The notes under the pieces were generated by a model. It made no database searches, was not told where the DNA came from, and worked only from the letters and a program-made list of their open reading frames with translations. From positions 1-64,000 of the forward strand of contig JAOULC010000010.1 of the NCBI GenBank assembly GCA_029882215.1: a stretch of DNA of 64,000 nt, given 5' to 3'. The stretch is from Gammaproteobacteria bacterium. GTDB lineage: Bacteria; Pseudomonadota; Gammaproteobacteria; SZUA-229. Below, piece after piece: positions 1-9,770 of the stretch (its first letter is position 1; each line of letters starts with the position of its first letter). A program made the translations under genes and the position numbers.

Positions 1-258
<258 letters not shown>

Positions 259-414
259 ATAACCCCAAGTGATTTGGTGGTTATGGGTAAGCTAGACAAC
301 ATGTGAGTAACACGAGAAAGAAGTGGATAATATCCGTCTTTGATACAAAACATAACACTTGAATGACACAGCATGCGGCCCGGTTGTTAGGTATAACAGC
401 TAGGCACAAAGAAT

Positions 415-533
415 TGCTTGGCGGCAATAGCGAGTTGGACCCACCTGATCCCATCCCGAACTCAGAAGTGAAACGATTTAGCGCCGATGGTAGTGTGGGG
501 TTTCCCCATGTGAGAGTAGGACACCGCCAGGCT
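415..533 (+). rRNA. rrf: 5S ribosomal RNA
   Basis: 'tgcttggcggcaatagcg...ccgaactcagaagtgaaac...gccgatggtagtgtggggt...gagagtaggacaccgccaggctt' matches the gammaproteobacterial 5S pattern. Confidence 0.96.
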
Positions 534-542
534 TATACACCT

Positions 543-582
543 AAAATCCCCCGTTCATTAACTTGGACGGGGGATTTTTTTT
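543..582 (+). terminator. Intrinsic terminator of rRNA operon
   Basis: Inverted repeat aaaatcccccg ... cgggggatttttttt followed by T-run. Confidence 0.9.
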
Positions 583-704
583 GAATGTGATTTTATTTTT
601 AAAGCTCGATTTTAGATGTTTTATATTTGTGAAGTAAGCTGTTAATAATATTGCTGTTGATGTGTTGTACTGATAATTAGAGTGCTATTTGAAATGTTTA
701 AGAT

Positions 705-1271
705 TTACTCATTTAGCTGGTGTTTAAAACGAGCTTCTTCTAGCTGTTTGCTTATTGTATGCTTAATAATGATTTCTCTGTCAGCTTCCGATATTTCTAC
801 AAAATCTATACACAGTGTTTTCGTTGAATCTTCTTGTTTAATGCGTATGACGCGTCCGGTACAGATAATACCTTTCATTTCAGGTAACAAAAGGAGCTTG
901 ATCATGACTAAATCCTGCTCAGAAAAACTGTTATTTGTTTTTATGGCTATTCCTGATGCACTTAAGTCTATTTCAGTGACAAGTTGATTGGAGCTTTGCG
1001 GAGATGTTTCTATAATATGTGTACTTATTAAGTCGATTTTTTTATTTATTATCTCGAAATAGCTTGCGATATCGGCTGTATTTCTTTTAATTCTATTTAA
1101 TAGCATCTGAGCCTCAAGGTCCAGAGCACTGATTGCCGAGCCTAATAAAAATGATGTTTGATCCGCCTTCAAGTCAGATAGTTTCTTACCATATGCTAGT
1201 GTTTCTATGCTGATCTGGACATTGTCTTTTATTCTGAAAAACTTTCTCTGGTCTGTTTCGCTGCTACTCAT
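705..1271 (-). CDS. PilZ domain protein, likely c-di-GMP-responsive
   Basis: 188 aa with R-x3-R motif (RKFFR) near the N-terminus and D-x-S-x-x-G (DLSASG), the two PilZ c-di-GMP-binding signatures; adjacent to stator genes. Confidence 0.75.
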   Translation of the reverse strand: MSSSETDQRKFFRIKDNVQISIETLAYGKKLSDLKADQTSFLLGSAISALDLEAQMLLNRIKRNTADIASYFEIINKKIDLISTHIIETSPQSSNQLVTEIDLSASGIAIKTNNSFSEQDLVMIKLLLLPEMKGIICTGRVIRIKQEDSTKTLCIDFVEISEADREIIIKHTISKQLEEARFKHQLNE

Positions 1272-1272
1272 A

Positions 1273-2169
1273 TTACTTTTCTTCCTCGTTGTAGTTCTTT
1301 ATATCGAGAATTTTATCTTCCACAGGTGTTGCTGACTGACGTATTTTTATTTCGACCCTACGGTTTTTTGCTCTACCAGCAGCGGTATTGTTGCTCTCCA
1401 GGGGTTTGGTATCTGCATGGCCTTGCACTGACAATCGACTGGCTTGAATATTTTGAGCATTTATTATCGACTTGAGCACAGAAACGGCTCTCGATGATGA
1501 AAGTTCCCAGTTGGATCTGAACAAGTAAGTATAAATCGGAATATTATCAGTATGTCCGGATACGATAATATCGCCAGGGGTAGACTTAACTAAAAAGCTG
1601 ATTTTCTTCATGATTTTTTCAAAGCTCTTATTTAAAGTCGCGCTACCGGAGGGGAAAGAGCCTTTTTCACTAATTCGTATAATGATTTCCTGGTTTTTAC
1701 CAACCACCTCAATAGTTCCTTTGCTAATCTCTTGTTTTAAAGCCGCTTTTATGCGTTTGGTAGACTCATTGATTTTTTTCTGTGTCTCTTTTTCAAGTTC
1801 CTTTTTTATTTCTTCGCGAGCCTTGTTGTTTATACTGTTTGAATCAGTAAATTTTATATTACGTTTGGGGCGATCAGTTGTATTTTGTTTGAGTATGCGG
1901 ATCTTTGTAGGAACCGGCTTACCAGGGCTAAATTCCTTCGAGATAATGCTCGTTCCTTTGGGTATTTCCTTAGTTTTAATATCTCTTTGAACACCAAAAG
2001 CCTCTTTCATTGAGCCAGCTAGTTGCTTGAATTTAAGAACATCCATTTCGGAAAACGAGAGCAATAGTACAAAAAAACACATTAGAAGTGACATCAAGTC
2101 AGCAAAGGTTGCCATCCATGCAGGGGCACCAGCAGGAGGGCATTTTTTCTGTGCGGTTTGTTCTGACAT
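1273..2169 (-). CDS. pomB: Flagellar stator protein PomB/MotB family with OmpA-like peptidoglycan-binding C-terminus
   Basis: KCPPAGAPAWMATFADLMSLLMCFFVLLLSFSEMDVLKFKQLAGSMK is PomB-like; C-terminal OmpA motif SGHTDNIP...NRRVEIKI. Confidence 0.88.
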   Translation of the reverse strand: MSEQTAQKKCPPAGAPAWMATFADLMSLLMCFFVLLLSFSEMDVLKFKQLAGSMKEAFGVQRDIKTKEIPKGTSIISKEFSPGKPVPTKIRILKQNTTDRPKRNIKFTDSNSINNKAREEIKKELEKETQKKINESTKRIKAALKQEISKGTIEVVGKNQEIIIRISEKGSFPSGSATLNKSFEKIMKKISFLVKSTPGDIIVSGHTDNIPIYTYLFRSNWELSSSRAVSVLKSIINAQNIQASRLSVQGHADTKPLESNNTAAGRAKNRRVEIKIRQSATPVEDKILDIKNYNEEEK

Positions 2170-2173
2170 AGTG

Positions 2174-2935
2174 CTATTCTTCGTCAGCTGACTTACGCTT
2201 GCCTTCTGGCAGGAATGTCTTCAGTAGTTCTTCAAGTACCCTGGGATTGATGCCTTCCTGTATAGCGCTTATTGTTTCGAGAATCAGGTCTTTATTAACG
2301 CGTTCTTCGTCACTACGTAAACTAAGTTTGTCGGCTATAGGTATGGCAAAGGCATTTGCCAGGACAGCGCCATAAAGCGTGGTCAATAATGCAACAGCCA
2401 TCGCTGGGCCAATGGTTTTAGGGTCTTCCATATTTGCCAGCATTTGCACCAGACCAACCAGTGTTCCGATCATTCCCATCGCTGGCGCAATATTGCCAAG
2501 TGTTGAAAAGAAACTTTGTCCGATTTCATGCCTTTCGATGGTTTGATTTATATCTTTATTTAACATTTTGCGTACTAGCTCAGGCGGGTGACCATCAACG
2601 CACAGCATAATGCCTTTTTTGAGGAAAGGGTTTTCTACTTCGTGTTGCTCGAGTGCTACCATGCCTTCTTTTCTGGCTATCTGAGCAAGCTGAACTGCCT
2701 GATCGATCAACTCCTGTGAGTTTATTGATTTGTGCAAAAATGCTTTAAGGCCTACTTTAAATGAGCCAAGAAACTGAGACATTGTAAAGCTCATTAATAC
2801 AACGGCGAAGCTGCCTAAGAGAACGATTAATATGGACGGTATATTGATAAAAAGAAGTACTGATCCGCCGGTTGCAATTGCCGCTATGATAATACCAAAT
2901 GCGCCTATTAAGCCTAATAATGTTGCAATATCCAC
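2174..2935 (-). CDS. pomA: Flagellar stator protein PomA/MotA family
   Basis: 253 aa starting MDIATLLGLIGAFGIIIAAIATGGS, PomA-like; conserved GTLVGLVQML and TTLYGAVLAN segments. Confidence 0.9.
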   Translation of the reverse strand: MDIATLLGLIGAFGIIIAAIATGGSVLLFINIPSILIVLLGSFAVVLMSFTMSQFLGSFKVGLKAFLHKSINSQELIDQAVQLAQIARKEGMVALEQHEVENPFLKKGIMLCVDGHPPELVRKMLNKDINQTIERHEIGQSFFSTLGNIAPAMGMIGTLVGLVQMLANMEDPKTIGPAMAVALLTTLYGAVLANAFAIPIADKLSLRSDEERVNKDLILETISAIQEGINPRVLEELLKTFLPEGKRKSADEE

Positions 2936-3103
2936 TCTTTGTGCTCTCTACATGTCTAATTGTTAAAAGTATGCGAGATATATCTCTCGCTAAAGGACTA
3001 TTTTCAGTTTCTTTATTCAGTTATTGTAGTCAACAATAGTGAAAAATGACCTTTTTTCGTAAATGTTTATACATATAGAATAAAACTTATAAAGAAGTAG
3101 ATT

Positions 3104-3922
3104 TTGAATTCAGAACAGAGCCATAAACTGTCAAAAGAACGAATTGAAAGCCAGATAGCAAGTTGTAGTGCTGATATGGTGCCGCTTATTCATGTGTTTG
3201 AGGAACTGGATTCAACTAACCAATGGGTGTTAGATCACCTGTCTGCCGGTTTTGAGCAGTCCATGCTATGTGTAGCAGAGTCGCAAATAGCAGGGCGTGG
3301 ACGAGCAGGTCGAAGTTGGTGTTCCCCTTCGGGCGGAAATGTATACATGAGTTTTAGTCATGTAGCGATGATGACTCGCGGAAATGTCTCTGCAATTTCT
3401 CTGGTAGTTGGTCTGGCTGTTGTGCGAGTTCTGAGCAAAAAAGGTGTTGGCGGTGTTTCCTTAAAGTGGCCTAATGATATCCTGATTGATGGTCGAAAAC
3501 TTGCAGGTATACTCATCGAGTCAAAAGCACGAAACAGCGAACTTGTATTGGTCATCGGTGTCGGTATTAATGTGAAAGTGCCTTTGGATTTTAATATCAG
3601 TTCTGAAACTGGCTGGATAGATTTATCGACCAAAGGTGTGCTGCTGTCTGATCGAAATGAATTAATAAGCCTACTTTATATAGAATGTCAGAAAATGATT
3701 GATGAATTTAGTCATAGTGGTTTTTTAGTCTTTCGAAGCGAGTGGATGAGCCATGACTACTTTGCAGGAAAAGAAGTAAAAATAGTTGATCGCGAAAAGA
3801 TTATTCATCGTGGTACTGAAATGGGTGTGGATGAAGAAGGTTGCTTGCTTGTTAGATCGGGTGAAGAAATAAAGCGGGTTTTCTCTGGTGATGTATCTTT
3901 ACGAGTCAATAATGAAAGTTGA
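3104..3922 (+). CDS. birA: Biotin--[acetyl-CoA-carboxylase] ligase, no N-terminal HTH domain
   Basis: DSTNQ, GRGRAGRSWCSPSGGNVYMS, LKWPNDILIDGRKLAGILIE motifs; TTG start, in-frame stop just upstream. Confidence 0.9.
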   Translation: MNSEQSHKLSKERIESQIASCSADMVPLIHVFEELDSTNQWVLDHLSAGFEQSMLCVAESQIAGRGRAGRSWCSPSGGNVYMSFSHVAMMTRGNVSAISLVVGLAVVRVLSKKGVGGVSLKWPNDILIDGRKLAGILIESKARNSELVLVIGVGINVKVPLDFNISSETGWIDLSTKGVLLSDRNELISLLYIECQKMIDEFSHSGFLVFRSEWMSHDYFAGKEVKIVDREKIIHRGTEMGVDEEGCLLVRSGEEIKRVFSGDVSLRVNNES

Positions 3923-4670
3923 TACAATTCTTTGTATAGATATTGGAAATAGCCGAATAAAGTGGGCTGTTTGTAAATTATCCGATATGAGTTTTTTAGA
4001 GGCTGGGGTTATGGCCAATAATGACCTGATGCTACCTGCTCTCGATAAGGTCTTTGGTGTAATGAAATCACAACCGGTTTGGATTGGCGCGGTAGCTTCA
4101 GACGAGCAAAAACGAAATATCACTTGCTGGTTTGAAAAAAACTGGAAGCAATCCGTGGTATTTATAGAGCCTGATATTGAAAGGTTCCACCACTTGAATG
4201 GTTATAATAGCAAATCGTCCCTTGGTGTTGATCGCTGGTTGGCCATGGTGGCAGCGCATTTCTATTATAAAAGCAAACTCTGTGTTATCGATGCAGGAAC
4301 GGCTATTACGATGGATGTCATAGATGCTGCAGGTGAGCATGCTGGTGGAGTAATTATGCCCGGCAGACGGCTAATGACGCAGTCTCTTGTGCGAGGGACT
4401 GCAAGGATTGAAGTGAATCTCGCTGTTGATGATTCGGTGGTGCTGGCAGACAACACAACTAAAGGTGTACATAGTGGCGTTATGGCATGTCTGGTTGGTG
4501 GTGTTGAAAGGGTCTTGTCAGAAGTTAAAAAGCAACATGGCGATCTTACTATTTTAGTGACGGGAGGGGATGCGGAATTAATAAAGTCGTCACTGAATAT
4601 TAAGGTAGCTTTAGAAAAACACCTGGTATTGCAAGGGGTGGGGATAATAGCTCGGGATGCGTATGCGTAA
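3912..4670 (+). CDS. coaX: Type III pantothenate kinase
   Basis: CIDIGNSRIKWAV, GVDRWLAMVAA, CVIDAGTAITMDV, GGVIMPGRRLM motifs; start chosen at ATG 3912 rather than the ORF-track 3888. Confidence 0.9.
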   Translation: MKVDTILCIDIGNSRIKWAVCKLSDMSFLEAGVMANNDLMLPALDKVFGVMKSQPVWIGAVASDEQKRNITCWFEKNWKQSVVFIEPDIERFHHLNGYNSKSSLGVDRWLAMVAAHFYYKSKLCVIDAGTAITMDVIDAAGEHAGGVIMPGRRLMTQSLVRGTARIEVNLAVDDSVVLADNTTKGVHSGVMACLVGGVERVLSEVKKQHGDLTILVTGGDAELIKSSLNIKVALEKHLVLQGVGIIARDAYA

Positions 4671-5349
4671 TATATTTTTAGTTTTACTGGCAGCAAATGT
4701 AACTGTGTATCTGTTGTATTTTTATGGCCCGGAGAATGGAGAGAAGCCTAAGGCGGCTCTTCCAGAAAATGTAACAAAGTTAGTGTTGCTAAGCGAGGTG
4801 GATAAGGCCTCTTTAACACCTGAAAAAAATGCAGAGGAGTCAGACGTTGTTGAGGAAGTAAAGGTTGCCGATGTAGTAGTCGATAAAAAATGTTATACGA
4901 TCGGCCCTTTTAGAGAGGAATCCGAGATTGAGGGCTTTAAAACTAAAATAAAAAGTAAAGTAAAAGAAATAGGAATAAGAGAGCGAATAGAAAAAGAGCA
5001 CTGGCGCTATCTTGTTTACTTGCCAAATAAAGGGACTAAAGAAAAAGCTGTAAAAATGGCGGCCGATCTTGCGCGCAAGGGCATGAAGGATTATTACGTA
5101 ATCGCCAGAGGAGAATATAAAAACAGTATTTCACTGGGTCATTTTAAAGATAAACTTCTTGCAGAAAAGCGATTGAATGCGATAACTCAAATGTCATATA
5201 AGCCGAAAATTCAGGCAATAGAGAAAGAATATACACTGTTTTGGCTTGATTATGTGGCAAACGATCAGAATGGCTTGAGTAGTAAAACACTGGAAGGATT
5301 TGAGTTGGAAGATTCAATTCATCAATTTAAACGAGAATGTGCAAAATAA
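4657..5349 (+). CDS. SPOR-like domain protein with N-terminal TM segment
   Basis: N-terminal hydrophobic helix; CYTIGPFREESEIEGF...YYVIARGEYKNSISLGHFKDKLLAEKRL resembles SPOR repeats; overlaps the coaX end by 14 nt. Confidence 0.6.
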   Translation: MRMRNIFLVLLAANVTVYLLYFYGPENGEKPKAALPENVTKLVLLSEVDKASLTPEKNAEESDVVEEVKVADVVVDKKCYTIGPFREESEIEGFKTKIKSKVKEIGIRERIEKEHWRYLVYLPNKGTKEKAVKMAADLARKGMKDYYVIARGEYKNSISLGHFKDKLLAEKRLNAITQMSYKPKIQAIEKEYTLFWLDYVANDQNGLSSKTLEGFELEDSIHQFKRECAK

Positions 5350-5396
5350 TAGTTGCGTTATGGGGACTCTTTCTTTATTATTGCGCGCTTGATTTA

Positions 5397-5472
<76 letters not shown>

Positions 5473-5603
5473 TATTTCATCAATCCTTGTTCAGAGGAGT
5501 GGTAAAAAGAAAGCGTTGTATGTTCGCGCTTCTGAAAGCAAGATAAAAGTGACAGAAATCACTGTAAAAAGTCATTTTATGTTGCTGTTTATTCTAAAAA
5601 TTA

Positions 5604-5632
5604 TTGACAGCCGGTGCATGATAAAGCAAAAT
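5604..5632 (+). promoter_or_regulatory. Putative sigma70 promoter for tRNA-Tyr/Gly/Thr-tufB
   Basis: TTGACA (5604-5609), 17-nt spacer, CAAAAT (5627-5632), about 20 bp before tRNA-Tyr. Confidence 0.5.
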
Positions 5633-5651
5633 GCACGGCTTCCAGTGATCT

Positions 5652-5736
5652 GGAGGGGTTCCCGAGCGGCCAAAGGGGGCAGACTGTAAATCTGCTGGTT
5701 CATCCTTCGGAGGTTCGAATCCTCCCCCCTCCACCA
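5652..5736 (+). tRNA. tRNA-Tyr (anticodon GTA)
   Basis: 85 nt class II tRNA, ggaggggttcccgagcggc...cagactgtaaatctg...cctcccccctccacca. Confidence 0.95.
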
Positions 5737-5776
5737 TATTTAATATGACTGGTAGTAGATGGAAGTAGATTGTTCA

Positions 5777-5850
5777 GCGGGTGTAGTTTAATGGTAGAAC
5801 TTCAGCCTTCCAAGCTGATCGCGTGGGTTCGATTCCCACCATCCGCTCCA
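5777..5850 (+). tRNA. tRNA-Gly (anticodon TCC)
   Basis: 74 nt gcgggtgtagtttaatggtagaac...cagccttccaagctg...gttcgattcccaccatccgctcca. Confidence 0.95.
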
Positions 5851-5968
5851 CTGGATTACTAGTGGTTGGCTACTAAAAACTGAAGTTGAGGTGTGTGGTT
5901 TGGTTGTGGGTTACTGAAAGGTACGGGCAGCTGGTTGGCAGCTCGAAGTCAGTTTTTAGTGTCTAACT

Positions 5969-6044
<76 letters not shown>

Positions 6045-6107
6045 CTAATTAACAGTAACTTATAGCAGTAATTTTTTAATAATAATTTACCCTGGAGAGA
6101 CGTTTCC

Positions 6108-7298
6108 ATGTCTAAGGAAAAGTTCGAACGTAATAAACTACATGTAAACGTGGGCACAATTGGTCACGTTGACCATGGTAAAACCACTCTGACAGCTGCA
6201 CTGACTAAGTGTATGGCAGAAAAATTTGGTGGTGCTGTTAAAGCATTTGATCAGATTGATAACGCACCTGAAGAAAGAGCGCGTGGTATCACGATCGCCA
6301 CTTCACACGTTGAATATGAGTCAGATACACGTCACTACGCGCACGTTGACTGCCCGGGACACGCTGACTATGTAAAGAACATGATCACTGGTGCTGCTCA
6401 AATGGACGGCGCGATTTTAGTATGTTCAGCGGCTGATGGCCCGATGCCACAAACTCGTGAGCACATTTTGTTGTCGCGTCAGGTTGGTGTGCCGTACATC
6501 CTGGTATTCATGAATAAAGCCGATATGGTTGATGATGCTGAGCTGATCGAGCTGGTTGAAATGGAAATCCGTGAGTTATTAGATCTTTATGATTTCCCAG
6601 GTGATGACACGCCTATCGTTGTTGGTTCTGCATTAAAAGCACTGGAAGGTGATACGTCAGAAATTGGTGTTGAAGCGATCTACAAGCTGGTAGATGCAAT
6701 GGATTCTTACATTCCTGATCCAGTGCGTGATACAGACAAAGACTTCCTGATGCCGGTAGAAGATGTGTTCTCTATTTCAGGTCGTGGAACAGTAGTCACG
6801 GGTCGTATCGAGCGCGGTATTATCAATACTGGTAACGAAATCGAAATCGTTGGTATTCGCGAAACTCAAACCACGACATGTACGGGTGTTGAGATGTTCC
6901 GCAAGCTGCTTGACGAAGGTCGTGCGGGTGATAACGTCGGTCTGTTATTACGTGGTACTAAGCGTGAAGATGTTGAGCGTGGTCAGGTATGTTGCAAGCC
7001 TGGTTCGGTTAAGCCGCACACAACATTTGAAACAGAAGTTTATATTCTGAGCAAAGATGAAGGTGGCCGTCATACGCCATTCTTTAACAACTACCGTCCA
7101 CAGTTCTACTTCCGTACAACTGATGTGACCGGTGCTTGTGATCTGCCAGAAGGTGTAGAAATGGTAATGCCAGGTGATAACGTCAAAATGACAGTTACCC
7201 TGATTGCTCCAATCGCGATGGAAGAAGGTTTACGCTTCGCAATTCGTGAAGGCGGCCGTACTGTAGGTGCGGGCGTTGTAAGTAAAATTATCGAGTAA
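6108..7298 (+). CDS. tufB: Elongation factor Tu (copy B, ATG start)
   Basis: [44 protein letters not shown]; context Thr-Tyr-Gly-Thr-tufB as in E. coli. Confidence 0.98.
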   Translation: MSKEKFERNKLHVNVGTIGHVDHGKTTLTAALTKCMAEKFGGAVKAFDQIDNAPEERARGITIATSHVEYESDTRHYAHVDCPGHADYVKNMITGAAQMDGAILVCSAADGPMPQTREHILLSRQVGVPYILVFMNKADMVDDAELIELVEMEIRELLDLYDFPGDDTPIVVGSALKALEGDTSEIGVEAIYKLVDAMDSYIPDPVRDTDKDFLMPVEDVFSISGRGTVVTGRIERGIINTGNEIEIVGIRETQTTTCTGVEMFRKLLDEGRAGDNVGLLLRGTKREDVERGQVCCKPGSVKPHTTFETEVYILSKDEGGRHTPFFNNYRPQFYFRTTDVTGACDLPEGVEMVMPGDNVKMTVTLIAPIAMEEGLRFAIREGGRTVGAGVVSKIIE

Positions 7299-7313
7299 TC
7301 GGTCGTTTTACGT

Positions 7314-7348
7314 AACAGCTGGCAATGCTTTGAGTGTTGCCAGCTGTT
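7314..7348 (+). other. 12-bp perfect stem hairpin between tufB and tRNA-Trp (weak terminator or processing element)
   Basis: aacagctggcaa ... ttgccagctgtt; only a weak T-rich tail. Confidence 0.55.
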
Positions 7349-7355
7349 CTAGTTT

Positions 7356-7431
7356 AGGCCAGTGGCTCAATTGGTAGAGCAGCGGTCTCCAAAACCGCAG
7401 GTTGGGGGTTCGAGTCCCTCCTGGCCTGCCA
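7356..7431 (+). tRNA. tRNA-Trp (anticodon CCA)
   Basis: 76 nt aggccagtggctcaattggtagagcagcggtctccaaaaccgcag...ttcgagtccctcctggcctgcca. Confidence 0.95.
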
Positions 7432-7457
7432 CTTTTAATAAAGTAGCTGGTGTAATA

Positions 7458-7835
7458 ATGGTCGCAGTAAGCGAATCTGGAAAGTCTAAATTAGATACAA
7501 TTAAGCTGTTGTTGGCTTTGGTGTTGCTGGGGTTAGGAGTTGCTGGATTTTATTATCTAGAGAACGAGTCTCAGTTATATCGTGTGCTCGCTTTGCTTGC
7601 GGTTAGTGCAGTGGCTGTTGGTGTGGTTTATACAACCGCGCTGGGGCGTCGTATCAATGGTTTCAGAAAAGACTCCTTCTTGGAGGTCCGGAAAGTCGTG
7701 TGGCCTTCTCGTCAAGAAACTATCCAAACTACTCTGATTGTAATCGTAGCTGTATTTATCATTGGAATCTTCCTGTGGTTGCTTGATATGCTTCTGTTGT
7801 GGGGTGTTCAGGTGCTCACTGGTCAGGGAGGCTAG
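7458..7835 (+). CDS. secE: Preprotein translocase subunit SecE
   Basis: Conserved FLEVRKVVWPSRQETIQTTLIV; start moved to ATG 7458 because the ORF-track start (7362) lies inside tRNA-Trp. Confidence 0.93.
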   Translation: MVAVSESGKSKLDTIKLLLALVLLGLGVAGFYYLENESQLYRVLALLAVSAVAVGVVYTTALGRRINGFRKDSFLEVRKVVWPSRQETIQTTLIVIVAVFIIGIFLWLLDMLLLWGVQVLTGQGG

Positions 7836-7838
7836 TAA

Positions 7839-8372
7839 ATGGCTATGCGTTGGTATGTTGTACATGCTTATTCCAACTTTGAGGCAAAGGTAAGTCGTTC
7901 GCTGCGCGAGCAGGCTGAGCTTCATGGTGTTGCAGATAAGTTTGGTGAAATTCTGGTTCCCACTGAAGAAGTGGTTGAGATCAGGGAAGGATCAAAGCAC
8001 CGAAGTGATCGAAAGTTTTTCCCCGGTTATGTCCTAGTGCATATGGAAATGAATGACGATACTTGGCATCTGGTAAAAAATACGCCAAAAGTCTTAGGCT
8101 TTATTGGTGGTACCTCTGATAAGCCTGCGCCGATTTCTGATAAAGAGGCAGCAGCTATATTGCAGCGCGTACAGGATGGTGTAGAAAAGCCAAGACCTAA
8201 GGTGTTGTATGAAACAGGTGAGGTTGTGCGGGTTACCGATGGTCCATTCAATGACTTTAATGGGGTTGTTGAAGAAATCGATTATGAGAAGAATAGACTA
8301 AAAGTTGCGGTTCTGATTTTTGGTCGCTCTACTCCTGTTGAATTAGGTTTTGGTCAGGTAGAAAAAGCCTAA
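7839..8372 (+). CDS. nusG: Transcription termination/antitermination protein NusG
   Basis: [43 protein letters not shown]. Confidence 0.97.
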   Translation: MAMRWYVVHAYSNFEAKVSRSLREQAELHGVADKFGEILVPTEEVVEIREGSKHRSDRKFFPGYVLVHMEMNDDTWHLVKNTPKVLGFIGGTSDKPAPISDKEAAAILQRVQDGVEKPRPKVLYETGEVVRVTDGPFNDFNGVVEEIDYEKNRLKVAVLIFGRSTPVELGFGQVEKA

Positions 8373-8443
8373 TAATCCAATTTTATTTTACTTATTAACC
8401 CAATGGGGAGCCGAGAGGCGCTTGCACCCGACGGAGAGTTATA

Positions 8444-8878
8444 ATGGCTAAGAAAGTCCAGGCTTACATCAAGCTGCAGGTTAAGGCAGGTGAAGCAAAT
8501 CCAAGTCCACCAGTTGGTCCAGCTTTGGGTCAGCATGGTGTTAACATCATGGAGTTCTGTAAGGCGTTTAACGCGGCTACTCAAAGTATAGAAAAAGGCT
8601 TGCCAGTACCGGTTATCATTACTGTTTATGCAGATCGTAGCTTCACATATGTTACTAAATCAACACCGGCATCGGTTCTTCTTCGTAAGATCTCAGGTGT
8701 TGCAAAAGGTAGTTCTACTCCTAACACTGTAAAAGTGGGTTCTGTGACTCGTGCGCAGTTAGAGGAAATAGCAACGTCTAAGAAATCAGATTTAACAGCT
8801 GCTAATATGGATGCGGCTGTTAGAACTATTGCAGGTACTGCGCGTAGTATGGGTCTGACTGTAGAGGGTGTTGAGTAA
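8444..8878 (+). CDS. rplK: 50S ribosomal protein L11
   Basis: [37 protein letters not shown]. Confidence 0.98.
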   Translation: MAKKVQAYIKLQVKAGEANPSPPVGPALGQHGVNIMEFCKAFNAATQSIEKGLPVPVIITVYADRSFTYVTKSTPASVLLRKISGVAKGSSTPNTVKVGSVTRAQLEEIATSKKSDLTAANMDAAVRTIAGTARSMGLTVEGVE

Positions 8879-9567
8879 TGGCTAAGTTATCTAAACGTGC
8901 AAAAATCTTTGCTGAAAAAGTAGATTCAAACAAGTCTTACACTATAGATGAAGCGTTCTCATTGGTAAAAGAACTTGCTAATGCAAAGTTTGCGGAGTCT
9001 ATCGATGTGGCTGTTAATCTGGGTATCGACCCTAAGAAGTCTGATCAGGTTGTTCGCGGCGCTACCATTATGCCAAACGGTACAGGTAAAACTGTACGTG
9101 TTGCTGTATTCGCTCAGGGTGCTAATGCAGATGCCGCTAAAGAAGCTGGTGCTGATGTGGTTGGTTTTGAAGATCTGGCTGAGAGCATTAAAGGTGGTGA
9201 TCTGAACTTTGATGTTGTAATTGCTTCTCCGGATGCAATGCGCGTGGTTGGTGCATTAGGTCAGGTGCTTGGTCCTCGTGGCTTAATGCCTAATCCAAAA
9301 GTGGGTACCGTTACTCCTGATGTGGCTACGGCTGTTAAGAACGCAAAGTCGGGCCAGGTTCGCTATCGTGCGGACAAGGGTGGTATTATTCATGCTTCAA
9401 TCGGCAAGGCTGACTTTGAAAATGATGCGTTAAAAGGCAATCTTGCTGCACTGATTTCTGATTTGAATAAAGCAAAGCCATCGCAGGCTAAAGGTGTCTA
9501 CTTGAGGAATATTGCGATTTCTTCAACCATGGGCCCTGGTGTCAGAGTCGATATCTCAAGTTTATAA
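8878..9567 (+). CDS. rplA: 50S ribosomal protein L1
   Basis: [37 protein letters not shown]. Confidence 0.98.
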   Translation: MAKLSKRAKIFAEKVDSNKSYTIDEAFSLVKELANAKFAESIDVAVNLGIDPKKSDQVVRGATIMPNGTGKTVRVAVFAQGANADAAKEAGADVVGFEDLAESIKGGDLNFDVVIASPDAMRVVGALGQVLGPRGLMPNPKVGTVTPDVATAVKNAKSGQVRYRADKGGIIHASIGKADFENDALKGNLAALISDLNKAKPSQAKGVYLRNIAISSTMGPGVRVDISSL

Positions 9568-9589
9568 AGTTTTGACCGTATAGCCTGCT

Positions 9590-9770
9590 TGCAGGCTGTA
9601 TGTACGTCAAAGACCGTGGGTGTGAGTAATGAACGTTACTCGCTTAATTGATATAAGTCTGCCTACGCAGGCGGTAGTCCCGAATTTTCGGTTCGCCGTA
9701 GGTTGGTTGCTCCCCGGAGTAACTTGTATTAGATCGGATTTTTAAATCCATTAGATCTGGAGAAGTAAAC
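9590..9770 (+). promoter_or_regulatory. Putative L10 (rplJ) autoregulatory mRNA leader
   Basis: About 200-nt structured gap between rplA and rplJ with nested inverted repeats (e.g. gagtaatgaacgttactc, gcctacgcaggc), as expected for the L10(L12) leader; covariance search not run. Confidence 0.55.

Noticed and set aside
363-584. ORF of 73 aa over the 5S gene
   Set aside because: It overlaps 5S rRNA and its terminator; not a credible protein.
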